A stretch of 64,000 bases of DNA from the NCBI RefSeq assembly GCF_040436315.1, contig NZ_AP031572.1, positions 2,728,001 to 2,792,000 of the forward strand, given 5' to 3'. This document shows, piece by piece, positions 57,241-64,000 of the stretch (position 1 is the first letter of the stretch; the number at the start of each line of letters is the position of its first letter). The DNA comes from Synechocystis sp. LKSZ1 (lineage in GTDB: Bacteria; Cyanobacteriota; Cyanobacteriia; Cyanobacteriales; Microcystaceae). The notes beneath the pieces were generated by a model that was not told where the DNA came from, ran no database searches, and saw only the letters and a list, made by a program, of their open reading frames with translations. Made by a program: the position numbers and the translations under genes.

Positions 57241-57578
57241 ATCTGGGCCAAATAATCCTCTAGATCCGTGAGTAATTGGCTGAGGTCTGCTTCGGTGCTG
57301 AGGCGAATACGGTCATCTCGCAGGGTTAGCAAAACCTTGGCGGTAAAGGGGCTGGCGTAGAGATTAGGATTACAAAAAACCTCTAGAAACACATCCCCCG
57401 CATGGCGATACTCTAGGGCATCTTGCTTGGTAGGTCGCTCCTTCTGGTTCACCTGCTGAGCAATGGTTTTTAGGCGCTGGTTAAGCTGGGCAATTTCGGT
57501 TTGCAAAGCCTGGGCCGCTTCCGGGGGAAAACGAAAGGAAACAGAACCTTGGGCCAGATTGACGGTGAAAGAAGCCAT
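57237..57578 (-). CDS. Conserved 113-residue protein
   Basis: A short protein with a helical N-terminal half (FPPEAAQALQTEIAQLNQRLKTIAQQV) and a beta-rich second half (VFLEVFCNPNLYASPFTAKVLLTLRDDRIRLSTEADLSQLLTDLEDYL). It is translationally coupled to the MnmD-like gene. I recognise no family; the good codon usage and coupling argue that it is real. A link to tRNA modification is possible but rests on position. Confidence 0.7.
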   Translation of the reverse strand: MASFTVNLAQGSVSFRFPPEAAQALQTEIAQLNQRLKTIAQQVNQKERPTKQDALEYRHAGDVFLEVFCNPNLYASPFTAKVLLTLRDDRIRLSTEADLSQLLTDLEDYLAQI

Positions 57579-57643
57579 ATTCGCTACCAGACACAGCTAA
57601 CGGAGTCGCTTAATTATAACGGCCAAATTGGAACTGTTTTACT

Positions 57644-57694
57644 TTTTCCACAGTCTCTAGTTGTTTTCCACATAATCTGGTGGACTTTTCCACA
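57644..57694 (+). other. Cluster of three DnaA boxes, candidate replication origin or DnaA regulatory site
   Basis: The 9-mer TTTTCCACA occurs three times in the same direction, at 57644-57652, 57664-57672 and 57686-57694. Spacings of 20 and 22 bp are about two helical turns. This word is the DnaA box form common in cyanobacterial origins. No dnaA or dnaN gene is in the window, so a secondary DnaA-binding site is also possible. Confidence 0.55.
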
Positions 57695-57701
57695 TTAATT
57701 A

Positions 57702-57728
57702 GGAGGGTTTACCAAAAGTAAAGCCTCC
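57702..57728. repeat. Hairpin beside the DnaA boxes
   Basis: GGAGG-G-TTTAC pairs with GTAAA-G-CCTCC around the loop CAAAA: a 10-bp stem with one G:G mismatch. It begins 8 bp after the third DnaA box and is followed by CTTAAAACTTTCTT. Confidence 0.6.
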
Positions 57729-57892
57729 CTTAAAACTTTCTTAATATTTTTATCCTTGTCCATACAGTATTCCAAGAGAAGGAACCCCTTGTCCAGCCGG
57801 GAGAGACGACGTAAGAGGGTATGATAGACGAACTGTGCAGAATCGCCCTCAGGCTATCTGTTCCCATTGGATTTTTTGATAAAAACGTTTAA

Positions 57893-58483
57893 ATGTCTCA
57901 TTCCACCGATATTCATACCATGGCACGCTGGTTGGCGGCGGATTTCAGCAACCAAGCCCAAGCCTTTGAAAATCCTCCCTTTTTCGCCCATATCCGCGTA
58001 GGCATTCGCCCCCTGCCCCTGAGTCAATTTCCTGAGCCGACCCTCTTTTTAGAGCAGGCCTACGATTTTATGCTCCAGCGGCCCTATCGTTTGCGGGCCC
58101 TCCGGCTCAAGGTCATTGAGGGCCATATTGAAATCGAAAATTTTAAAATTAAGGACGAAGAGAAATTCTACGGTGCCAGCCGTAACCCCAGCCAACTGCA
58201 CCAGTTGAGACCCACCGATTTAGAACCGATGGCTGGTTGTGACATGATTGTGACCTGGACGGGCCAAAGCTTTAAAGGGGAAGTCCAACCCGGCAAAAAC
58301 TGTATCATCGTCCGGGACGGTAAAGAAACCTATCTCGACAATAGTTTTGAAGTCAGTGAGGCAGGCCTGATTAGCCTAGACCGGGGTTACGATCCTGCCA
58401 CCGATGAGTTGGTCTGGGGTTCCATCGCCGGGGCCTTCCAGTTTCAACGCTGGGCCAGCTTTGCCGACGAAGTTCAGTTTTAA
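57893..58483 (+). CDS. cpcT: CpcT/CpeT-type phycobiliprotein chromophore lyase
   Basis: Attaches phycocyanobilin to a cysteine of a phycobiliprotein beta subunit (Cys153 of CpcB in characterised CpcT). The 196-residue protein fits the family: HTMARWLAADFSNQAQAFENPPFFAHIRVGIRPL, FLEQAYDFMLQRPYRLRALRL, GCDMIVTW and PGKNCIIVRDGKETYLDN. It shows the organism has phycobilisomes. It faces away from the DnaA-box gap and converges with ubiX, overlapping it by 4 bp. Confidence 0.9.
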   Translation: MSHSTDIHTMARWLAADFSNQAQAFENPPFFAHIRVGIRPLPLSQFPEPTLFLEQAYDFMLQRPYRLRALRLKVIEGHIEIENFKIKDEEKFYGASRNPSQLHQLRPTDLEPMAGCDMIVTWTGQSFKGEVQPGKNCIIVRDGKETYLDNSFEVSEAGLISLDRGYDPATDELVWGSIAGAFQFQRWASFADEVQF

Positions 58484-59121
58484 GTCTCCAGACTCGGATC
58501 AACCCCTTGGCCTCCCTGCCAACGGCGGAGCGGCACGCAATCAATGCCCAATTGGTCTAGGCTCCGGGCAACGACAAAATCCACCAGGTCTTCAATGGTT
58601 TGGGGCTGGTGATACCAAGCTGGGATGGCCGGGACAATTCTGGCCCCAGCTTCCGCTAGGGTAGTGAGATTGCGCAGATGGATCAGGCTAAAGGGGGTTT
58701 CTCGGGGAACTACCACCAGGGGACGGCCCTCCTTAAGTTGCACATCCGCCGCCCGTTCCAGCAAATCCGAGCTTAGGCCCCCGGCTAATTTGGCCACGGT
58801 GCTCATGCTACAGGGAATCACCACCATACCCAGACTGCGAAAAGAACCACTGGCAATGTTGGCCCCGACATCACCACTGCGATGACAGCGCAAATGGCCC
58901 CCCTCCAGGACACCGGCCTGTTGCCGCCAAAACTGTTCCTGCAGTTCTGGTTCCACGGGCATCCGAATACCTTGCTCTGCCAACCAGACTTGGTGGCTGG
59001 CCTTAGAGGCGACTAATTCGAGGGCGTAGCCGGCGGTTAATAAAAACTTGATGGCCCGCACAGCATAGATCAGGCCGGAGGCACCACTCACCCCCAATAC
59101 CACGGGTAGAGGCTTGGTCAA
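58480..59121 (-). CDS. ubiX: Flavin prenyltransferase UbiX
   Basis: Makes prenylated FMN, the cofactor of UbiD-type decarboxylases, from FMN and dimethylallyl phosphate. The 213-residue protein has LGVSGASGLIYAVRAIKFL, the FMN-binding IPCSMSTVAKLAGGLSSDLLERAADV and VVVPRETPFSLIHLRNL. It overlaps the HEAT-repeat gene by 4 bp and is translationally coupled to it. Confidence 0.94.
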   Translation of the reverse strand: MTKPLPVVLGVSGASGLIYAVRAIKFLLTAGYALELVASKASHQVWLAEQGIRMPVEPELQEQFWRQQAGVLEGGHLRCHRSGDVGANIASGSFRSLGMVVIPCSMSTVAKLAGGLSSDLLERAADVQLKEGRPLVVVPRETPFSLIHLRNLTTLAEAGARIVPAIPAWYHQPQTIEDLVDFVVARSLDQLGIDCVPLRRWQGGQGVDPSLET

Positions 59122-59858
59122 ATTAAACCTTCCAATTCAAGTTCTTCAATCATCTGAATGCCACGGGGGTCTCCCAAGCGGAGCAGGGCCGCCTTGGCAT
59201 CTTCTTTTACCCCAAAGTCTTCATCCTCCACCAGGGCCTCTAGCAGGGCATCAATGGCCGTGGCATAGACCACGTTGGAGGGGAGTTCTCGGCAAAGTTG
59301 GCCCAGGGCCCAGGCACAATTACTCCGCACCGCCGCCATGGGGTCCCGCCGCAGGGCCTCGATTAGGGGCGGAATGGTGGCAATCACATCTTCGTAGGCT
59401 AGGCTGGCAATGGCGGGTAGGCTACTGGCAGCCCAGAGGCGCACAGCGGAAATTTCGGTTTTCAGAGCATGGAGCAAAGGGGCCAGGGCCCGGCGGTCAG
59501 CACAGTTACCCAAGGCCCAGACCACTCCCTTGCGGACATAGCCATTCCAATCGGTATTGAGCAAATGAATCAGCGGCTCCACCACTTGCGCATCAGTATT
59601 GCGCCCTAAGGCATAGGCTGCACTCACTCGAACCAGGGGACACACATCTCGAAGAAGCTGAATCAGCGGGAGAATCGCTCGATTATCTTGCAGTTCACAA
59701 AAGGCCCTGGCGGCCACCATCCGTTGGGACGCATCGGGATGGGCCAATAGCGTCAACATCAGTTCAGGATCCGGAGCCGGTACCGCTAGGCTTTCTTCAT
59801 CTAGGGGATCGGTGGCGAGGGCATCCTCAAGAATGCTGAGATCGTCATAATTACGCAT
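59118..59858 (-). CDS. HEAT-repeat protein (PBS lyase-type repeats)
   Basis: A 246-residue all-helical protein with about five HEAT repeats. Examples are RMVAARAFCELQDNRAILPLI, VRVSAAYALGRNTDAQVVEPLI, VRKGVVWALGNCADRRALAPLL and VRSNCAWALGQL. These resemble the repeats of CpcE/NblB-type proteins, but specific lyase features are not evident. It may be a protein-interaction scaffold in phycobilisome metabolism; the nearness of cpcT supports this only weakly. Confidence 0.82.
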   Translation of the reverse strand: MRNYDDLSILEDALATDPLDEESLAVPAPDPELMLTLLAHPDASQRMVAARAFCELQDNRAILPLIQLLRDVCPLVRVSAAYALGRNTDAQVVEPLIHLLNTDWNGYVRKGVVWALGNCADRRALAPLLHALKTEISAVRLWAASSLPAIASLAYEDVIATIPPLIEALRRDPMAAVRSNCAWALGQLCRELPSNVVYATAIDALLEALVEDEDFGVKEDAKAALLRLGDPRGIQMIEELELEGLI

Positions 59859-60095
59859 ACAGTGGCAATTATCCCACAGAATTTCGACCGCGAAAACTAG
59901 TGGTTCAGCTCGAATCTAACCCGTGAGACGCTCTGGTGATCCTCAGGGAACACCGGTAGAGACGAGGAAGTTTGGTACAATTACTCAGAGCCTTAAAATA
60001 TCAATTTTTCCTGAGCCGCAGAGACGCATGGCCCCTCGTCCACTCAAAAAGGTATCGACGCTCTTTGAACAATTCCTTTAGACGAATTTTGTAAT

Positions 60096-61073
60096 ATGTC
60101 CCTATTCGATTGGTTTGCGAACCGTGAAAAAGCTGAACCGCCCGCTGTCCAGCAACCCCAGGAACGGGAAATCGCCGATGGCCTGTGGACCAAATGCCCC
60201 AGTTGTGGAGTGCTAACCTATACAAAAGACCTCCAAACCAATCAAATGGTTTGCGCCGACTGTGGCCACCATCTGCGTGTCGATAGTGATGAACGCATTC
60301 GTCAATTGATTGACCCCAAAACCTGGCAACCCCTAAACGAGCATCTCTGTCCGACGGACCCCCTCAAATTCCGCGACCGTAAATCCTACCAAGACCGCAT
60401 CAAAGACAGTCAAAAAAGTACCCAACTCACCGATGCCGTGCAAACCGGGACGGGTCTATTGGATGGCCTGCCCGTGGCCCTGGGGGTCATGGATTTTCGC
60501 TTCATGGGCGGCAGTATGGGGTCAGTGGTGGGGGAAAAACTCTGTCGTCTGATCGAATATGCGACCCGTGAACGTCTCCCGGTCATTATCATTTGTGCCT
60601 CTGGGGGGGCCAGGATGCAAGAAGGGATGCTGAGTCTGATGCAAATGGCTAAAATTTCGGGGGCCCTGCACCACCACCGTGAGGCCCGTCTGTTGTATAT
60701 TCCCGTCCTAACCCATCCCACCACCGGGGGAGTCACGGCGAGCTTTGCCATGCTGGGGGATCTCATTTTGGCAGAACCCAAGGCCACCATTGGCTTTGCC
60801 GGACGACGGGTAATCGAACAAACCCTGCGGGAAAAACTCCCCGAGGATTTCCAGACCTCCGAATATCTGCTCCAGCATGGTTTTGTAGATGCGATTGTTC
60901 CCCGTACCCAATTAAAACGAACCCTGGCCCAATTGATTAGTCTGCACCAGCCCTTCTTTCCCGTCTTACCCTTGCTCAACCATGAGGTGTCTTCCCTCGA
61001 ATCAGAACCACTACCGGCCCTGGGAGAAAGTCAGGAGATCCTCAATCCCAAGGCCAGCATTATTCCCAACTGA
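60096..61073 (+). CDS. accD: Acetyl-CoA carboxylase carboxyltransferase beta subunit
   Basis: Transfers carboxyl from carboxybiotin to acetyl-CoA in the first step of fatty acid synthesis, with AccA. The 325-residue protein has the N-terminal zinc ribbon C34-x2-C37 and C53-x2-C56. The crotonase-fold core shows GFMDFRF-like [55 protein letters not shown] and [14 protein letters not shown] at 60096 (MSLFDWF) is the standard start. Confidence 0.97.
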   Translation: MSLFDWFANREKAEPPAVQQPQEREIADGLWTKCPSCGVLTYTKDLQTNQMVCADCGHHLRVDSDERIRQLIDPKTWQPLNEHLCPTDPLKFRDRKSYQDRIKDSQKSTQLTDAVQTGTGLLDGLPVALGVMDFRFMGGSMGSVVGEKLCRLIEYATRERLPVIIICASGGARMQEGMLSLMQMAKISGALHHHREARLLYIPVLTHPTTGGVTASFAMLGDLILAEPKATIGFAGRRVIEQTLREKLPEDFQTSEYLLQHGFVDAIVPRTQLKRTLAQLISLHQPFFPVLPLLNHEVSSLESEPLPALGESQEILNPKASIIPN

Positions 61074-61090
61074 TGCTTCCCCAGCCATAA

Positions 61091-62161
61091 CTAAAACAAA
61101 GCCAAATCCGGACAGGCTAAATAACGGAGTCTTTCCAAACGTTTTGCAAAGTAGTGATAATCCAACCGGCTACAGTCCTGGAGCTTGAGATTGTTGACCT
61201 GAATGGCCCAAGACCAGAGATAGGCCGCTTGAGTGAGGCTTGGTAGACAGACCAATTCTAGGGAGGTCAAGGGAGAAACAGCCTGGTAACCCTTTAAAAA
61301 AGCTTCCCGGACTTGACGACTCAGGCCCGTTTGGGTCGCCACCTGAAGAAATTTAGCCACATCGAAGGCCCGCCAACCGTAACCGCATTGGTCAAAATCG
61401 AAGAGGGTGGGCTGATTACTGTCGGTAAAGTGAACGTTGCCACTATGGGGATCGCCCCAACAAATTCCCCAGTAGGGCGGCTCGGTGGGTAAGGCTTGGA
61501 GTTGGTGCTTGATCCGGATGCAGATCTCTCGTAGGGATTGCCATTCTGCCTGGGCTAGGGGCCAAAAAGCGGCAAGGCTTGTGAGAGATTCATCTAACAG
61601 ATGGGCGAGACTTAAGGGTTGACGCTTAGCCTGGGTGTGAAAAGACTGGGCGACGGTATGAATATTCGCGACAATTTCCCCCAACAACCAACTCTGGCTA
61701 ATATTCAGATCGCCAATGGCTACTGTGCCTGGGGCCTGGGGAAAGAGAGTTGCATAACGACATCCCTCTAGGGCCTGAATGGGAACAGCTAGTTTACCCT
61801 CCTGGGTAGTCAGAGGAGCCGCGACCGGCAGTTGCCGTTGGGCCAAAAAAGTTAGTAATTCTAACTCAAAATTAATATCGGAAGCCGTCCGCCAATGGTG
61901 ATGGGAGATACGCAGAATATAATTTTCCGTCGCCGTTTCCAGCAAGTAAATATCACTGAGACCTCGATGCCAGAGACGACAGGCCTGGGGAATGGGGATG
62001 TCGTAGTGGCTCATTGTCCAGGGAATCAGGGCCTGGGGGGCCAGGGTCGAATAGACCACCGGCAAGGGATGGGGGGTAAACACCGGGCCCGGATAGGGAG
62101 CAGAGGCTAAAGTCGGGGCACGTTCGGCGGTAGAAAAGGAGGGGAAAGGAGACAACTGCAT
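61091..62161 (-). CDS. Aminoglycoside-phosphotransferase-fold kinase
   Basis: The 356-residue protein has a kinase-like fold with an N-lobe (YILRISHHHW). The catalytic loop is WGICWGDPHSGNVHF (Brenner-type GDxHxxN) and the metal-binding motif is LFDFDQCGYGWRAFDVAKFL. It is most like the homoserine-kinase/ChoK/APH branch; the real substrate is probably a small molecule or a lipid headgroup rather than an antibiotic. ATG at 62161. It converges with accD. Confidence 0.85.
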   Translation of the reverse strand: MQLSPFPSFSTAERAPTLASAPYPGPVFTPHPLPVVYSTLAPQALIPWTMSHYDIPIPQACRLWHRGLSDIYLLETATENYILRISHHHWRTASDINFELELLTFLAQRQLPVAAPLTTQEGKLAVPIQALEGCRYATLFPQAPGTVAIGDLNISQSWLLGEIVANIHTVAQSFHTQAKRQPLSLAHLLDESLTSLAAFWPLAQAEWQSLREICIRIKHQLQALPTEPPYWGICWGDPHSGNVHFTDSNQPTLFDFDQCGYGWRAFDVAKFLQVATQTGLSRQVREAFLKGYQAVSPLTSLELVCLPSLTQAAYLWSWAIQVNNLKLQDCSRLDYHYFAKRLERLRYLACPDLALF

Positions 62162-62577
62162 AGTTTCAGATATTTTGGCCGTAACGGGGACAGGACTGTT
62201 CTCACTTTTTACCCTGGGTTTAAGCCTGAAAAAAGTGAATTTGGATACGAATAAAAAAGTCTATTAAATGGGCAAACAATAATAATACAAAATTAATACA
62301 AGACAGAAGAATTACGCTCGAGCAAGCCCCATCTCTCCTCACCCATTGGCCTCACAGGTGGCGGCCAGTGATCCTTTGAAAGGAAGGGCCTAGGGGGGAG
62401 ACCTGTCTGACCTTTCCAATTGACTTCTCAATTTAAAAGCCTGGCAACCTTGGCTCAGTATTCTCGGTTACACTTGCGCTTAAAATTTACAAATTGTAGG
62501 ATTGCTGGGGAGCAATGCTTCTATCCTGGGGCAATCATCCCGTTACAAATATTTGCGATTTGCTGATTCCTTGAAAA
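62162..62577. other. Gap upstream of the peptide-binding lipoprotein gene
   Basis: A 416-bp divergent gap. ATTGCT (62501-62506) and AGCAAT (62511-62516) form a small hairpin with loop GGGG. GATTGC (62500-62505) could instead pair with GCAATC (62531-62536). No known riboswitch or tRNA is recognised. Confidence 0.35.
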
Positions 62578-64000
62578 ATGCCCCTAAAATTTTTGGTTTG
62601 GCCCCTCCCTAGGCAACCCTTAAGCATCCCAGTCATCTATAGTTTGTTGCTTGGATTAGTGGCCTGTACCCCAGCTCCCCAAACACCGCCGCCTCCGAGT
62701 ACAACCCTTAAACTGCTGTCTTGGCAGGCCCCAACTATTCTCAACCCCCACCTTTCCGCTGGCTTCAAGGATGCCGAGGCCAGTCGCATTAGCCTAGAAC
62801 CCTTAGCCAGTTTTGATGCAGAAGGCAAACTTGTCCCGTTTTTAGCAGCAGAAATCCCAACCCTCGACAACGGGGGCCTGGCCAAGGATGGCCGCTCAGT
62901 AGTTTGGAAATTGAAAAAAAATATTCGTTGGTCTGATGGAACCCCTTTTACCGCTCAGGATGTGGTCTTTACCTACCAATTCATTACCAATCCCCAAGTA
63001 GGAGCCACCAGCCTCGGCAATTACGAAACCGTTCAGCGGGTGGTGGCCCTGGATGGCCATACAGTTCAGGTGTTCTTCAAGGAAGCCAATGCGGCTTGGT
63101 TTCTTCCCTTTGTTGGCGGAGAGGGGATGATTCTCCCTCGCCATGCCTACCAGGCTTACCCTGGCGATAAGGCCCGTCAGGCCCCAGCTAACCTCTTGCC
63201 TATCGGTACTGGCCCCTATCGCGTGACTCAGTTTAAACCAGGGGACGTGGTTCTCTACGAAGCGAATCCCTACTTTCGAGAAGCGAAGACCCTGGCCTTT
63301 CAGGGCCTGGAACTCAAAGGAGGCGGTGATGCCGTCTCGGCCGCCCGGGCGGTGCTTCAAACCGGCGATGCGGATTTTGCCTTTAATCTTCAGGTGGAAG
63401 GGCCCTTGCTAGATGATTTGCAACGGCAGGGTAAGGGTCAAGTCGTTAGCCATTTAGGGAGTTTAGGGGAACGCATTATCTTTAATTTCACCAATCCTCG
63501 TCCTGCCTCCGGCCCTGCTTCTAATTTCCCCAATCCCCATCCTTTCCTGCAGGATCCCAAGGTAAGGGAAGCGTTGACTTTGGCCATCGACCGGGACACC
63601 ATTGCCAAACAACTTTATGGGATAACGGGGAGTGTGGCGACGAATTTGCTATTAGCCCCAGCAGAATATGTGTCTCACCAGACGCGGTATCACTTTGACC
63701 TCGACCGGGCAGCGGCCCTACTGGAGCAAGCGGGTTGGCGAGATAGCAACGGCAATGGCACTCGGGATAAGCAGGGGGTCGAACTCCAGTTAGTCTTCCA
63801 AACCAGTGTCAATCCCCTGCGCCAGAAAACCCAACAGGTAATCAAACAGGGCCTACAGGCCATTGGGGTAGGGGTTGAACTCAAGGCCGTTGACCCTAGT
63901 GTGATGTTTTCCAGTGACCCGGCCAATCCTGATACCCTGGAGCGTTTTTCCGCCGATTTGCTAATGTTTACTACCGGCAATACCAATCCCGACCCGAGCA
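62578..64000 (+). CDS. ABC transporter solute-binding lipoprotein, family 5 (peptide/nickel type), partial
   Basis: Runs off the window end; 474 codons are visible from the ATG at 62578. A lipoprotein signal with lipobox LGLVAC is followed by a proline linker and the family 5 fold: VWKLKKNIRWSDGTPFTAQDVVFTYQFI, then PIGTGPYRVTQFKPGD and DPKVREALTLAIDRDTIAKQLYG. The N-terminal SBP_bac_5 motif (RWSDGTPFTAQDV) is complete. It would deliver oligopeptides or a similar solute to a Dpp/Opp-type permease; permease genes are not in the window. Confidence 0.92.
   Translation, partial: MPLKFLVWPLPRQPLSIPVIYSLLLGLVACTPAPQTPPPPSTTLKLLSWQAPTILNPHLSAGFKDAEASRISLEPLASFDAEGKLVPFLAAEIPTLDNGGLAKDGRSVVWKLKKNIRWSDGTPFTAQDVVFTYQFITNPQVGATSLGNYETVQRVVALDGHTVQVFFKEANAAWFLPFVGGEGMILPRHAYQAYPGDKARQAPANLLPIGTGPYRVTQFKPGDVVLYEANPYFREAKTLAFQGLELKGGGDAVSAARAVLQTGDADFAFNLQVEGPLLDDLQRQGKGQVVSHLGSLGERIIFNFTNPRPASGPASNFPNPHPFLQDPKVREALTLAIDRDTIAKQLYGITGSVATNLLLAPAEYVSHQTRYHFDLDRAAALLEQAGWRDSNGNGTRDKQGVELQLVFQTSVNPLRQKTQQVIKQGLQAIGVGVELKAVDPSVMFSSDPANPDTLERFSADLLMFTTGNTNPDPS

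Larger units (their letters stand above)
57579..57892. other. Divergent gap with DnaA boxes and a hairpin, upstream of cpcT
   Basis: A 314-bp gap between the divergent 113-residue gene and cpcT. It contains the three DnaA boxes and the adjacent hairpin listed separately. An AT-rich stretch (57727-57775, with CTTAAAACTTTCTTAATATTTTTATCC) could serve as an unwinding element. The cpcT promoter should also be here. Confidence 0.5.

Noticed and set aside
62340-62420. A riboswitch upstream of the solute-binding protein gene
   Set aside because: Short complementary words exist but no conserved core of a known riboswitch class could be identified.

Overview
The window comes from a cyanobacterial chromosome. 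It carries psbA (photosystem II D1), a light-dependent protochlorophyllide reductase gene, ndhN of the photosynthetic NDH-1 complex and a cpcT-type phycobiliprotein lyase gene. It also has the plant-type ClpC, a VKOR-thioredoxin fusion and a pilB-pilT-pilC run. The organism has phycobilisomes and type IV pili; I cannot name the genus. There are no rRNA genes, no tRNA I could recognise and no CRISPR array.

Layout. 1-2.2 kb: por and a VKOR fusion. 2.7-16.2 kb: an accessory-looking cluster with a VWA lipoprotein, a four-helix membrane protein, a tubulin/FtsZ-like GTPase, a Uma2-type nuclease, a large actin/Hsp70-fold ATPase and a coiled-coil membrane protein in one leftward operon. Upstream of it lie a second coiled-coil protein and a zinc metallopeptidase. 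A ZorA/ZorB-like (MotA/MotB-like) ion-driven motor pair diverges to the right. This is the most unusual part of the window. 16.2-32.8 kb: core genes (tsaC, prmC, clpC, an RND adaptor, coaD, cdsA, cbiT, glgP, mutS, tmk, ndhN) with a few conserved unknowns.

32.8-40 kb is an AT-rich accessory island between ndhN and psbA. It holds a DNA methyltransferase, a DUF262 protein and a HEPN ribonuclease gene in one operon. The HEPN gene is split by an IS4-family element with a clean 9-bp target duplication, and joining the flanks restores the frame exactly. The island also has a cupin gene, a decayed IS630-type transposase, and an ISY100-like IS630 element inserted into that decayed gene.

40-64 kb is again mostly core: psbA, hflX (apparently lacking a standard start codon), a pentapeptide-repeat protein, a type 2 asparaginase, a TPR protein, pilBTC, dgt, a rhomboid protease, lgt, cobM, an MnmD-like methyltransferase, cpcT, ubiX, accD, a kinase-fold protein and the start of an oligopeptide-binding lipoprotein gene. 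Three perfect TTTTCCACA DnaA boxes sit in the divergent gap upstream of cpcT and may mark an origin or another DnaA-binding locus.

All assignments come from reading the sequence and from family knowledge. No database search was run.
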